A model generated the notes under the pieces. It was not told the origin of the DNA and ran no database searches. It was given only the letters and a program-made list of their open reading frames with translations. From Chromohalobacter marismortui (lineage in GTDB: Bacteria; Pseudomonadota; Gammaproteobacteria; Pseudomonadales; Halomonadaceae), in contig NZ_SOBR01000004.1 of assembly GCF_004364315.1 (NCBI RefSeq), positions 248,001-312,000 of the forward strand: a stretch of 64,000 bases of DNA. Direction: 5' to 3'. The translations under genes and the position numbers were made by a program. Of this stretch, positions 36,204-44,754 are shown piece after piece (within the stretch, counting starts at the first letter, position 1; every line of letters starts with the position of its first letter).

Positions 36204-37601
36204 TTACCGACGCCCGGGGCCACTGTCAACGCGGTCGTCGTCGCCCGCGGGCAGATGCAACCAGAAGGCGTTGACGGCCGTATCGCTCTCGCACCAGGCC
36301 TCGCCCCCATGCATCTGTGCGACGGAACGCACGATGGCCAGCCCCAGACCCCCGGTGCCCACCGGCCGGGATCGCGCCGGATCGCCGCGATAGAAACGCT
36401 CGAAGAGTCGCGCCCGCTCTGCATCGGGAATCGGTGCCCCGTGATTGACCACCCCGAGATGCCAGTCCCCGGCCTCTCGCCGCGACACCAGACGAATCTC
36501 GGTACCGCTGCGTCCATGACGCAGCGCGTTATCGATGAGGTTGGCGAGCGCCCGGCGCAGCAGGTCGAGATTGGCTGTCACCCGCCCCTGCATGTCGCTC
36601 ACCAGCTCGCGACCGTCCTCGTCGGCCATGCCCTCGAAGTAGTCGCAGAGCTGCTCGGCGAGGTCTCGCAGATCGATCGTCTCACGGGGCAGCGCCCTCG
36701 CAGGCTGCTCGGTGCGTGCCAGGAACAGCATGGTCTCTATCATGCGCGACAGGCGCTCGTACTCTTCGACGTGGGAGCCCAGCAGTTGGCGGTATTCCTC
36801 TGCCGTGCGCTCCCGCTGCAGGGCCTGCTGGGTCGCCCCCAGCAGATTGCCCAGGGGCGTACGCATCTCGTGGGCCAGATCCTCGGAAAAACGCGACAGC
36901 TGGGCGAACCCTTCTTCCAGGCGCGCCAGCATCTGGTTGAGCGCGCGACTCAGCTCGCGCAGCTCCGCCGTTTCATCGTGCGCCTCCAGGCGCCGATGCA
37001 GATGCGTCACGTCGATGGTGCGCGCCCGGGCGGCCAGCCGTCTCACCGGACGCAGGCCCCGCCGCACGACGATCCAACCCAACCCGCAGGCCAGCACCGC
37101 GCCCGCCCCCATGGCGAGCCACAACCGCAGCCGATAGGCGGCCAGCATCCGCTCGCGCTCACCGAGCGTCTTGCCGGCTACCAGGGTCAAGCGCCGCCCG
37201 TCGTGTTCGAGACTACGCCAGGCCAGGCGCGTCGACTCGACGGCGGGATGCGCGCCGAGTCGCCCCTCCGGGGCCGGCGGCAGATCGGGCACCGGCAGGC
37301 CCGGTGGATTGACCTCGATCAGCGGCGCGCCCTGCGTATCGAGTATCCACAGCAGGCTCTCACGATTGCCCAGCATGTTGGCGTAGAGCAGCGGCCGGCG
37401 ACGCAGCGCCGCGATGCTCTCGCCGTCGTCCAGCAGTGCCTCCATGCGTTCGAGGCGACCCTGCAGCATCTGGTCGTCGCGCCAGGCGATCTGTTCGCCC
37501 AAGGCGTGATAGAGATAGGCCCCGAGGCCGCCGAGCAATCCCAGGCTCACCAGGGCAAAGAGCAGCGACAGGCGCAGCGACAGAGAGGCCGGCACGCGCA
37601 T
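36204..37601 (-). CDS. Sensor histidine kinase, HprS/CusS-like
   Basis: 465 residues: TM1 about 8-30, periplasmic loop about 31-158, TM2 about 159-180, HAMP about 181-235, HisKA with His244 in SEDLAHEMRTPL, and an ATPase domain with N-box NLIDNALRHG and G-box GTGGLGLAIV. Start ATG 37601 shares one base with the regulator stop (TGATG). Family position is the CusS/HprS heavy-metal or oxidant sensor group. The neighbouring hiuH and the HprR-like box favour the H2O2/HOCl-responsive HprS. Confidence 0.88.
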   Translation of the reverse strand: MRVPASLSLRLSLLFALVSLGLLGGLGAYLYHALGEQIAWRDDQMLQGRLERMEALLDDGESIAALRRRPLLYANMLGNRESLLWILDTQGAPLIEVNPPGLPVPDLPPAPEGRLGAHPAVESTRLAWRSLEHDGRRLTLVAGKTLGERERMLAAYRLRLWLAMGAGAVLACGLGWIVVRRGLRPVRRLAARARTIDVTHLHRRLEAHDETAELRELSRALNQMLARLEEGFAQLSRFSEDLAHEMRTPLGNLLGATQQALQRERTAEEYRQLLGSHVEEYERLSRMIETMLFLARTEQPARALPRETIDLRDLAEQLCDYFEGMADEDGRELVSDMQGRVTANLDLLRRALANLIDNALRHGRSGTEIRLVSRREAGDWHLGVVNHGAPIPDAERARLFERFYRGDPARSRPVGTGGLGLAIVRSVAQMHGGEAWCESDTAVNAFWLHLPAGDDDRVDSGPGRR

Positions 37602-38272
37602 CAACCGCGATCCTCCAGCACATAGCCCATGCCGCGCTCGGTATGGATCAGCCGACGCGCGAAGGGATCGTCCACCTTGGCCCGCAACCGCCGCACGGCC
37701 ACCTCCACCACATTGGTGTCGCTGTCGAAGTTCATGCCCCACACTTCGGAGGCGATCAAGGTCCGCGATAGTACCTCGCCCTCGCGCTCGAGCAGTAGTT
37801 GCAGCAGTGCGAACTCCTTATTGGTCAGCGCCAACCGCGTCTCGCCCCGCGTCACTCGACGTTTCAACACGTCCATATGCAGCTCGGCCACCTGGAAGCG
37901 TTCCCGTTCCCGCAGCGGGCCACGGCGCAGCAGCGTTCGCACCCGCGCCAGTAGTTCGACGAACGAAAAAGGTTTGACGAGATAGTCGTCGGCGCCCAGT
38001 TCCAAGCCCTTGACGCGGTATTCCACGGCATCCCGGGCGGTCAGGAACAACACCGGCACTTGGCCATGGCGCCGGATCAGCCGCAGCAACGCCCAGCCGT
38101 CGAGCCCCGGCAGCATGACGTCGAGGATGATCAGCTCGAAGTCGGCCTCCTCGATGAGGTGCCGGCCGTCCAGCCCGTCGCGGGCCACCTCGACGCGATA
38201 CCCGGCCTCACCCAGCCCCCTGGCAAGGTAGTCGGCGGTCTTGCTTTCGTCTTCCACCAGCAGGATGCGCAT
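37601..38272 (-). CDS. OmpR-family response regulator, HprR/CusR-like
   Basis: 223 residues. The receiver has acidic pocket VEDE, phospho-acceptor Asp51 in IILDVMLPG and Lys in YLVKPFSF. The C-terminal winged helix is [32 protein letters not shown] and ends in RGMGYVLE. It is upstream of its kinase and divergent from hiuH. A CATTAC-N6-GTAATC site in the shared promoter region matches what is known for HprR of E. coli. Confidence 0.9.
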   Translation of the reverse strand: MRILLVEDESKTADYLARGLGEAGYRVEVARDGLDGRHLIEEADFELIILDVMLPGLDGWALLRLIRRHGQVPVLFLTARDAVEYRVKGLELGADDYLVKPFSFVELLARVRTLLRRGPLRERERFQVAELHMDVLKRRVTRGETRLALTNKEFALLQLLLEREGEVLSRTLIASEVWGMNFDSDTNVVEVAVRRLRAKVDDPFARRLIHTERGMGYVLEDRG

Positions 38273-38327
38273 GCAGCAGCCTCTCGATCAATGACGCCAC
38301 AGGCTAGCCCGTCGCGCGCGGGCTGCC

Positions 38328-38345
38328 CATTACAAAGTCGTAATC
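38328..38345. promoter_or_regulatory. HprR-like box
   Basis: CATTACAAAGTCGTAATC: ATTAC and GTAAT arms around six bases. The E. coli HprR box, as I recall it, is CATTACAAAATTGTAATG, so arms and spacing agree. It sits between the response-regulator gene and hiuH, 69 bases before the hiuH ATG. Confidence 0.75.
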
Positions 38346-38413
38346 CTGCCGTCAGGCCGGCGATGGTCCGTCGCTGCCAGGATGACACCTCCATCACGAC
38401 AGGAGGTCTTCTC

Positions 38414-38821
38414 ATGTACCTACCCAGAACACTGGTTACCGCCCTCGGTCTTTGCGCCGCCGCCCCGGCCCTGGCTGCCGGCAACCCGCTGAGCGTACAC
38501 GTGCTCGACATCCAGTCCGGTCAGCCGTCGCCGGGCGTCGAGGTCCAGCTCGAGAAGCGCACCGAGAGCGGCTGGAAGTCGCTGGCCACCGGTATCACGG
38601 CCGAGTCCGGCCGCATCTCGGCACTCTATCCCGATGACCGAGCCTTTACCCCGGGTGTCTATCGCGTGACCTTCGAAACCGGTGACTGGTTCGCCGAACA
38701 CGATACTCAGACCTTCTTCCCCGAGATCCCGGTCCCCTTCGAAGTGACCGATACCTCGCAGCACTACCATATTCCGTTGCTGCTGAGCCCCTACGGTTAT
38801 TCCACCTACCGCGGCAGTTGA
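38414..38821 (+). CDS. hiuH: Periplasmic 5-hydroxyisourate hydrolase (transthyretin-like)
   Basis: 135 residues with a signal peptide ending ALA-A. It hydrolyses 5-hydroxyisourate, the product of urate oxidation. Conserved features: NPLSVHVLDIQSG (first catalytic His), FFPEIPVPFEV, HYHIPLLLSPYGYSTYRGS with the terminal YRGS signature. AGGAGG precedes ATG 38414. Divergence from an HprRS-like system mirrors E. coli hiuH-hprRS and suggests induction by oxidants rather than by purines. Confidence 0.94.
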   Translation: MYLPRTLVTALGLCAAAPALAAGNPLSVHVLDIQSGQPSPGVEVQLEKRTESGWKSLATGITAESGRISALYPDDRAFTPGVYRVTFETGDWFAEHDTQTFFPEIPVPFEVTDTSQHYHIPLLLSPYGYSTYRGS

Positions 38822-38846
38822 AGCCGCGTCAGCCCGCCGAAAGCAA

Positions 38847-38877
38847 GAAGCCTCCGGTCTTGGCCGGAGGCTTCTTT
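38847..38877. terminator. Bidirectional terminator hiuH / djlA
   Basis: Perfect 11-bp stem GAAGCCTCCGG / CCGGAGGCTTC with a six-base loop, followed by TTT on the plus strand and flanked by T-rich TTCTTGCTTT on the minus strand. It sits between two convergent genes. Confidence 0.8.
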
Positions 38878-38903
38878 GCATCGTGACGACGGTCGCCGGG
38901 CGA

Positions 38904-39674
38904 TCAAGCCGCTGCACGGGCCTTGCGAATACGCTCGTAAGCGTTGCCGATCTCGCTCGTACGCTCCTTGGCCACCTCGCGCATGCTCTCCGGCATGCCC
39001 TTGGCGGCAAGCTTGTCGGGATGGTTCTCGCTCATCAAGCGGCGATAGGCCTTCTTGACCTCGGCGTCGCTGGCATCGGACGACACGCCCAACACCTGGT
39101 AGGCCTTTTCCAGCGAGGGGCCGGACTCGGCCGCGGCGCCGGCCGCACCGCCACCACGCAGCATGGCCTCGATCTGTTCGATCTCGGCTTCGCTGCAGCC
39201 CAGCCCGCGTGCCACGCGCAGCAGCATGTCGTGTTCGGCGGGATGCAACTGGCCATCGGCGGCGATCGCCGAAAGCTGAACCTGAAGGAACATCTGCAAC
39301 AGCGCGCGTTGCCCACCGGTCACGCGCCGCACCGTGGCCAGCTCGGCATCGAGATCGAAATCGTCGGCCTGGCCGCGTTCGAAGGCCGCCTTGGCGCGCT
39401 CGCGCTGGTCCTCGCTCAGACGTAGACGCTGGTAAAGCGCCTCCAGGACGCGCAACTCATCACCGCTCACATCGCCATCCGCCTTGCACACGCAGCCCAT
39501 GACCGCAAACGTCGAGTCGAGGAACTGGCCCTGCAGTTGCGCAAGTTTGGAGACGACGACACGGCGTACCAGACGCCGCGCGACCCAATACCCCAGCAGG
39601 GCACCGATGATCAGACCCGGCAATTTCCCGAACATGAAGCCGAGCCCGGCCCCAATCAAAATGGCGATCAGCAT
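38904..39674 (-). CDS. djlA: DjlA-type membrane-anchored J-domain co-chaperone
   Basis: 256 residues. A glycine-rich N-terminal transmembrane segment (LIAILIGAGLGFMFGKLPGLIIGALLGY) precedes a TerB-like helical domain (FAVMGCVCKADGDVSGDEL; IAADGQLHPAE) and a C-terminal J domain with the HPD motif in SENHPDKL that stimulates DnaK. It starts 25 bases after dxs on the same strand, so it probably shares the xseB-ispA-dxs transcript. Confidence 0.94.
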   Translation of the reverse strand: MLIAILIGAGLGFMFGKLPGLIIGALLGYWVARRLVRRVVVSKLAQLQGQFLDSTFAVMGCVCKADGDVSGDELRVLEALYQRLRLSEDQRERAKAAFERGQADDFDLDAELATVRRVTGGQRALLQMFLQVQLSAIAADGQLHPAEHDMLLRVARGLGCSEAEIEQIEAMLRGGGAAGAAAESGPSLEKAYQVLGVSSDASDAEVKKAYRRLMSENHPDKLAAKGMPESMREVAKERTSEIGNAYERIRKARAAA

Positions 39675-39699
39675 GAGCTTTCCGTCTTGTTGCTAAGTG

Positions 39700-41655
39700 T
39701 CAGTCATCGTGTTGCGGCGCATCCCAGCGCTGGCGTACCGCGGCCTCGATACCCTCGGCATCGAGGCCGCATGCCGCCAGTAACTCGGCGGGCTTGCCAT
39801 GCTCGACGAAGGCATCCGGCAAGCCGAGGTTCAATACCTCGACCTGGACACCCTCGGCGGCCAAGAGTTCATTGACGCCGCTCCCCGCACCGCCGGCGAC
39901 GACGCTCTCCTCGAGGGTCACCAGCAGCCGGTGGTCACGCGCCGCCGCGAGGATCGCCTCACGATCCAGTGGCTTCACGCTGCGCATGTTGAGGTGCGTG
40001 GCATCGAGACGCTCCGCCACCTCGGTGGCGGGGCCGTTCATGCTGCCGAACGCCAGCAGCGCCACGCCGTCCTGCGCGCCGCTGCGCCGTGTCTCGGCCT
40101 CGCCGATGGGCAGCGCCTCCAGGTTCGACGCCACCTGCGTGCCGGGGCCGGTGCCGCGCGGATAGCGCACCGCCGCCGGGCCTTCGTGATGATAGGCGGC
40201 ACTCAGCATGGCACGGCACTCGGCCTCATCGGCGGGCGCCAGCACGACCATGCCGGGAATGCAGCGCAGATAAGAAAGATCCAGCGCGCCATGGTGCGTG
40301 GGGCCGTCCTCACCGACCACGCCGGCACGATCGATGGCGAAGGTCACATCGAGCGCCTGCACCGCCACATCATGAATCAACTGATCATAGCCACGCTGCA
40401 GGAAGGTCGAATAGATCGCCACCACCGGCTTCATGCTCTCGCACGCCATGCCCGCTGCCAACGTCACCGCGTGCTGCTCGGCGATCGCCACATCGTAGTA
40501 GCGCTCGGGATACTCGCGCGAGAAGCGAATCAGGTCGGAACCTTCGCGCATCGCCGGCGTGATGCCGATCAGGCGCGCATCCGCCGCCGCCATGTCGCAG
40601 AGCCACTCGCCGAAGACGTTGCAATACTTGCGCGGCTGGGGCTGGGGCTGGGCTTCCGGCGCCGCCGTGGCCGCGTTGGGCGAGCGCGGCTCTTTTTTGG
40701 GCGGCGGCTCGCTGGTGGTCTTCTCGAGCTTGGTGATGGCGTGGTAACCGATGGGATCGGCCTCGGCGGGGCGAAAACCGCGTCCCTTGCAGGTCTTGAT
40801 ATGCAGGAACTGCGGCCCCTCCAGGTTCGCCATGTTGCCCAGTGTCTGCACCAAGGTCGGCAAATCGTGACCGTCGATGGGGCCGATGTAGTTGAAGCCC
40901 ATCTCCTCGAACAGGGTCGCCGGGCTGACCATGCCCTTGACGTGCTCTTCGGTACGCCGGGCCAGCTCCAGCGCGCCCGGCAGGTGCGAGAGCACGCGCT
41001 TGCTGTTCTCGCGCATCACCGTGTACGGCTTGCTGACCAGGATACGTGCCAGGTAACTGGCCATGCCGCCGACGTTCTCGGAGATCGACATCTCGTTGTC
41101 GTTGAGAATCACCAGCATGTTGGCATCGACATGGCCGGCATGCGCCAACGCCTCGAACGACATGCCGGCGCTCAAGGCACCGTCGCCGATCACCGCGCAG
41201 ACACGGCGCTTCTCGCCCTTGGTCCGCGCCGCCAGTGCCATGCCCAGCGCTGCGGAGATCGAGGTGCTCGAGTGGCCGACACCAAAGGTGTCGTAAGGCG
41301 ATTCGTCGCGCTTGGGAAACGCCGCCAATCCGCCAAATTGCCGGATCGTCGCCATCTGCTCGCGGCGCCCGGTGAGGATCTTGTGCGGATACGCCTGATG
41401 CCCCACGTCCCAGACCAGGCGGTCATGCGGTGTGTCGAGGATATGGTGCAAGGCGACGGTCAACTCGACCACGCCCAGCCCCGCGCCGAAGTGGCCGCCG
41501 GTACAGCCGACACTGTAGAGCAGGTAAGCACGCAGCTCGTCGGCCAGTTCTCGCAACTGCGCCGTCTTGAAATCGTGTAACGCCGCCGGAGACTCGAGGG
41601 TATCGAGCATCGGCGTGGCCGGACGTTCGGCAGGAATCTCGTCGAACAGCTTCAT
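39700..41655 (-). CDS. dxs: 1-Deoxy-D-xylulose-5-phosphate synthase
   Basis: 651 residues. The first step of the non-mevalonate isoprenoid pathway, a thiamine-diphosphate enzyme joining pyruvate and glyceraldehyde 3-phosphate. ThDP/Mg motif [18 protein letters not shown] ... NDNEMSIS; transketolase blocks [15 protein letters not shown] and [15 protein letters not shown]. The interdomain linker carries a Pro/Lys/Gln-rich stretch ([20 protein letters not shown]) that looks longer than usual. It is 19 bases after ispA. Confidence 0.97.
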   Translation of the reverse strand: MKLFDEIPAERPATPMLDTLESPAALHDFKTAQLRELADELRAYLLYSVGCTGGHFGAGLGVVELTVALHHILDTPHDRLVWDVGHQAYPHKILTGRREQMATIRQFGGLAAFPKRDESPYDTFGVGHSSTSISAALGMALAARTKGEKRRVCAVIGDGALSAGMSFEALAHAGHVDANMLVILNDNEMSISENVGGMASYLARILVSKPYTVMRENSKRVLSHLPGALELARRTEEHVKGMVSPATLFEEMGFNYIGPIDGHDLPTLVQTLGNMANLEGPQFLHIKTCKGRGFRPAEADPIGYHAITKLEKTTSEPPPKKEPRSPNAATAAPEAQPQPQPRKYCNVFGEWLCDMAAADARLIGITPAMREGSDLIRFSREYPERYYDVAIAEQHAVTLAAGMACESMKPVVAIYSTFLQRGYDQLIHDVAVQALDVTFAIDRAGVVGEDGPTHHGALDLSYLRCIPGMVVLAPADEAECRAMLSAAYHHEGPAAVRYPRGTGPGTQVASNLEALPIGEAETRRSGAQDGVALLAFGSMNGPATEVAERLDATHLNMRSVKPLDREAILAAARDHRLLVTLEESVVAGGAGSGVNELLAAEGVQVEVLNLGLPDAFVEHGKPAELLAACGLDAEGIEAAVRQRWDAPQHDD

Positions 41656-41674
41656 AAGCGTCTTCTACAACCGA

Positions 41675-42565
41675 TCAGTGATCGCGGTCGATCATATGGC
41701 GGGCCAAGTCGGCCAGAGGAAAGGCTTGCTCGCCCAGGGGCACCAGCGCGTCCAGCGCCTCATCGAGCAGGCCATGCGCCTTGGCACGGGCGCCTTCCAG
41801 GCCGAGCAGAGCCGGATAAGTAGGTTTGGCACGCGCCGCATCGGCACCGGTCGCCTTACCCAGGGTGGCGGCGTCGCCAGCGACATCGAGGATGTCATCC
41901 TGAATCTGGAACGCCAAGCCGATGGCCGTCGCGTAGGCATCCAAGGCCGCTACGCGGGGATCATCTTCATCGACGGCCGCCAGGGCACCGAGCCGTACCG
42001 CAGCACGGATCAGGGCACCGGTCTTGTAGCCGTGCATGGTGGCCAGGGCATCGACGTCCAGGCGTCCGCCCACGGCGGAAAGGTCCAGCGCTTGCCCGGC
42101 GGCCATGCCCTCGCGTCCCGAGGCGTTGGCCAGCACACGCACCATCGCGCCCAGACGCGGCGGACGTGCCTCGGCCAGCACCTCGAAGGCCAGCGATTGC
42201 AGTGCATCGCCGGTCAGGATGGCCATGGCCTCGTTGTAGACACGATGCACGGTGGGACGCCCGCGACGCATGTCGTCGTCGTCCATGGCCGGCAAATCAT
42301 CGTGGATCAGCGAGTAGGCGTGGATCAGTTCGATGGCCGCCGCGGGCGCATCCAGCACGCCATCCTCGGCGCTCAGTGCACGCCCGGCGGCATACACCAG
42401 CACCGGGCGCAGGCGCTTGCCGCCGCCCAGCACGCCGTAGCGCATGGCAGCGTCTAGCTCACCAGCAACCGGTGCGCGGTCGAAAATCTGCGCCAGCACC
42501 TGCTCGGTACGCGTGCGCGCCGTGGTGATAATGTCACGCTCCGCCAGAGGTTCAACGCTCACCAT
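41675..42565 (-). CDS. ispA: Farnesyl/geranyl diphosphate synthase
   Basis: 296 residues. Head-to-tail prenyltransferase making farnesyl diphosphate. First Asp-rich motif HDDLPAMDDDDMRRG, second FQIQDDILDVAGD, substrate-binding GGGKRLRPVL and YKTGALI are all intact. The start is ATG 42565 behind GGGGAGG, overlapping xseB by 14 bases; GTG 42562 is an alternative. It sits in the conserved xseB-ispA-dxs order. Confidence 0.96.
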   Translation of the reverse strand: MVSVEPLAERDIITTARTRTEQVLAQIFDRAPVAGELDAAMRYGVLGGGKRLRPVLVYAAGRALSAEDGVLDAPAAAIELIHAYSLIHDDLPAMDDDDMRRGRPTVHRVYNEAMAILTGDALQSLAFEVLAEARPPRLGAMVRVLANASGREGMAAGQALDLSAVGGRLDVDALATMHGYKTGALIRAAVRLGALAAVDEDDPRVAALDAYATAIGLAFQIQDDILDVAGDAATLGKATGADAARAKPTYPALLGLEGARAKAHGLLDEALDALVPLGEQAFPLADLARHMIDRDH

Positions 42566-42857
42566 CGGCCTCCCCGGCATCGAAAGGCACCTCGTGGAAA
42601 CTGCCGTCGGGTTGCTCCAGCAGTGCCTTGACGCGCAGCTCGGCGTTTTCCAGGCGCTGCTGGGCGTCACGCGTCAGGTGCACGCCGCGCTCGAACGCCA
42701 CCAGAGAGGCTTCCAACGACAGCTCACCCGACTCCAGCTGAGCGACCAGCGATTCCAGACGTGCCAGCGTGGCCGCAAAATCCTCCGGGGCGGCGTCCTG
42801 ACCATCCGTTTCGTCGGACTGGGCGACATCGCCGACCGATGCATCCTTTTCCACCAT
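42552..42857 (-). CDS. xseB: Exodeoxyribonuclease VII small subunit
   Basis: 101 residues. The conserved FAATLARLESLVAQLESGELSLEASLVAFERGVHLTRDAQQRLENAE core forms the coiled small subunit. An acidic N-terminal extension (EKDASVGDVAQSDETDGQD) makes it somewhat longer than the usual 75-85 residues. It overlaps ispA and is the promoter-proximal gene of this run. Confidence 0.94.
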   Translation of the reverse strand: MVEKDASVGDVAQSDETDGQDAAPEDFAATLARLESLVAQLESGELSLEASLVAFERGVHLTRDAQQRLENAELRVKALLEQPDGSFHEVPFDAGEADGER

Positions 42858-43162
42858 GGCGCTTCTCGCTCATCCGTGCGGACCGATGCCACGGCCCGGC
42901 TTGCCAAGAGTTGGCCCCACAGTATACACCCAAGCCCCGGGGATGCGTCTGCCCCGACGTGGCCGCAAGCCTCGCCGGTGAAAACGCATTCATGCCCAAG
43001 GTGCAGCGATTTCATCCTCAAACAGGCCGCCTGTGCTACGATATGGCCCCTGTCATTGGGCGGTCCCCACCTTGTTGCTTACCTCGGGGCGCCCCATTGG
43101 ACAGGCCACCACCATACCGATAGACATACGTCGCATCAGTCGACGAAAGGGTTGAACCGACA
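42858..43162. other. Divergent intergenic region xseB / serA with long imperfect dyad
   Basis: About 305 bases without a credible gene. It contains an imperfect inverted repeat, CCTGTC (43049-43054) with GACAGG (43100-43105), extended inward by partly complementary ATTGGGC and GCCCCAT. This could fold in the serA leader. I recognise no known riboswitch. AAAGGG before ATG 43163 is the serA ribosome site. Confidence 0.45.
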
Positions 43163-44413
43163 ATGGCCAAGACGTCTCTGGACAAGAGCAAGATCAAGAT
43201 TCTGCTGCTCGAGGGCATTCACCAGTCCGCCGTGGACAACCTCCTGAATGCCGGTTACACCAACATCGAAACGCTCTCAACTTCCTTGTCCGAGGACGAG
43301 CTGGTCGAGAAGATCCGCGACGTTCACTTCATCGGCCTGCGTTCGCGTACCCAACTCACCGAGCGCGTGTTCGCCGCTGCCGAGAAGCTGACCGCCGTGG
43401 GCTGCTTCTGCATCGGCACCAACCAGGTCGATCTCAATGCTGCCCTCGAACGCGGCATCCCGGTCTTCAATGCACCATATTCCAATACCCGTTCCGTGGC
43501 CGAGCTGGTCCTCGCCGAAGCCATCATGCTGCTGCGCGGTATCCCGGAGAAGTCGATCCGCGCTCATCAAGGCGGCTGGCTGAAGTCAGCCAAGAATGCC
43601 CACGAGGCACGTGGCAAGACGCTGGGGATCATCGGCTACGGCAGCATCGGCGCCCAGCTCTCGGTACTCGCCGAATCGCTGGGCTTCGATGTCCTCTATT
43701 ACGACGTGATCACCAAGCTGGCCATGGGCAATGCCCGCCAGGTGGGCTCGCTCGAGGAACTGCTGGCACGCGCCGACGTCGTCAGTCTGCACGTCCCCGA
43801 TGTGCCGTCCACGCGCTGGATGATCGGCCGCGATCAACTGGCATTGATGAAGCAGAACGCCATCTTCATCAACGCCTCGCGCGGCACCGTGGTGGACATC
43901 GAAGCCCTGGCGGAGGTGCTCGAGAGCGGCAAGCTGCTCGGCGCGGCCATCGACGTCTTTCCCGTCGAACCCAAGGGCAGCAACGATGAATTCGTCTCGC
44001 CGTTGCGCGGCAAGGACAATGTCATCCTCACGCCGCACATCGGCGGCTCGACCCTGGAAGCCCAGGAAAACATCGGTATCGAGGTCTCCGAGAAGCTGAT
44101 CACCTATTCCGACAACGGCACCACCATCACCTCGGTCAACTTCCCCGAGGTCGCGCTGCCCGCCCATCCGGACAAGCATCGCCTGTTGCACATCCACGAG
44201 AACGTGCCGGGCGTGATGTCCGAGATCAACAAGGTGCTCGGCGACGAAGGCATCAACATCTCGGCGCAGTACCTGCAGACCAACAGCGGCGTCGGTTACG
44301 TGGTCATCGATGTCGACAAGGCCTACGGCCCCAAGGCGCTGGAAGCGCTCAAGCGCGTCAACCACACCTTGCGCCTGCGCGTGCTCTACTCCGAGAGCAA
44401 CTTCGAGGCTTGA
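43163..44413 (+). CDS. serA: D-3-phosphoglycerate dehydrogenase
   Basis: 416 residues. First step of serine synthesis, oxidising 3-phosphoglycerate with NAD. Rossmann motif LGIIGYGSIGAQL; catalytic Arg in NASRGTVVD, Glu in the FPVEPKGS region and His in LTPHIGGSTLEAQ. The C-terminal ACT domain (about 340-416: VPGVMSEINKVLGDEGINISAQYLQTN) binds serine for feedback control. Length fits the E. coli-type enzyme. Confidence 0.97.
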   Translation: MAKTSLDKSKIKILLLEGIHQSAVDNLLNAGYTNIETLSTSLSEDELVEKIRDVHFIGLRSRTQLTERVFAAAEKLTAVGCFCIGTNQVDLNAALERGIPVFNAPYSNTRSVAELVLAEAIMLLRGIPEKSIRAHQGGWLKSAKNAHEARGKTLGIIGYGSIGAQLSVLAESLGFDVLYYDVITKLAMGNARQVGSLEELLARADVVSLHVPDVPSTRWMIGRDQLALMKQNAIFINASRGTVVDIEALAEVLESGKLLGAAIDVFPVEPKGSNDEFVSPLRGKDNVILTPHIGGSTLEAQENIGIEVSEKLITYSDNGTTITSVNFPEVALPAHPDKHRLLHIHENVPGVMSEINKVLGDEGINISAQYLQTNSGVGYVVIDVDKAYGPKALEALKRVNHTLRLRVLYSESNFEA

Positions 44414-44434
44414 GGCACGCTGACTGCACAACGC

Positions 44435-44464
44435 AAAACGGCCCCTCCACGGAGGGGCCGTTTT
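44435..44464 (+). terminator. Intrinsic terminator of serA
   Basis: AAAACGGCCCCTCC / GGAGGGGCCGTTTT: a very strong GC stem with flanking A- and T-runs, 21 bases after the serA stop. Symmetric, so it may also stop the lipoprotein transcript. Confidence 0.93.
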
Positions 44465-44507
44465 CATGGAGCATGTCTGATGCCACGCCATGAGGAGCGT
44501 GCAGCGC

Positions 44508-44675
44508 TCAAGGCGTTTCCGCAGAACGCGAGATGTCCGCCGGGTTGCTGGTCGGCCCGCTTTGCGGTACGCCGGCCTTGACCTCACGTTGACCGTTGTC
44601 ATAAGTATTGACCGTGCAGCCGGCAAGCCCCGCCACCAGTAGCACGACACCTGCCATTGCCAATAGATAACGCAT
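44508..44675 (-). CDS. Small lipoprotein (55 residues)
   Basis: ATG 44675 behind AGAGGGAA opens a 55-codon frame: MRYLLAMAGVVLLVAGLAGC gives an n-region, hydrophobic core and perfect lipobox LAGC (Cys20). A 35-residue polar tail follows with VNTYDNGQREVKAGVPQSG. Asp is not at +2 (Thr is), so outer-membrane sorting is expected. It is unlike known small lipoproteins such as Lpp. It lies between the serA terminator and a TonB receptor gene and ends at 44508. Confidence 0.82.
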   Translation of the reverse strand: MRYLLAMAGVVLLVAGLAGCTVNTYDNGQREVKAGVPQSGPTSNPADISRSAETP

Positions 44676-44754
44676 GAGTTCCCTCTTTTATCGCTTATCG
44701 ATCCCGAGCCCACCGGCCGCCGCCTTCGACCAGTGAGCCATTGATGCGCCGCGC

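Noticed and set aside
36159..37625. 488-codon plus-strand frame opposite the sensor kinase
   Set aside because: The minus strand encodes a complete histidine kinase with H, N and G boxes; the plus frame is its shadow.
39799..41580. 593-codon plus-strand frame opposite dxs
   Set aside because: dxs is complete and unambiguous on the minus strand.
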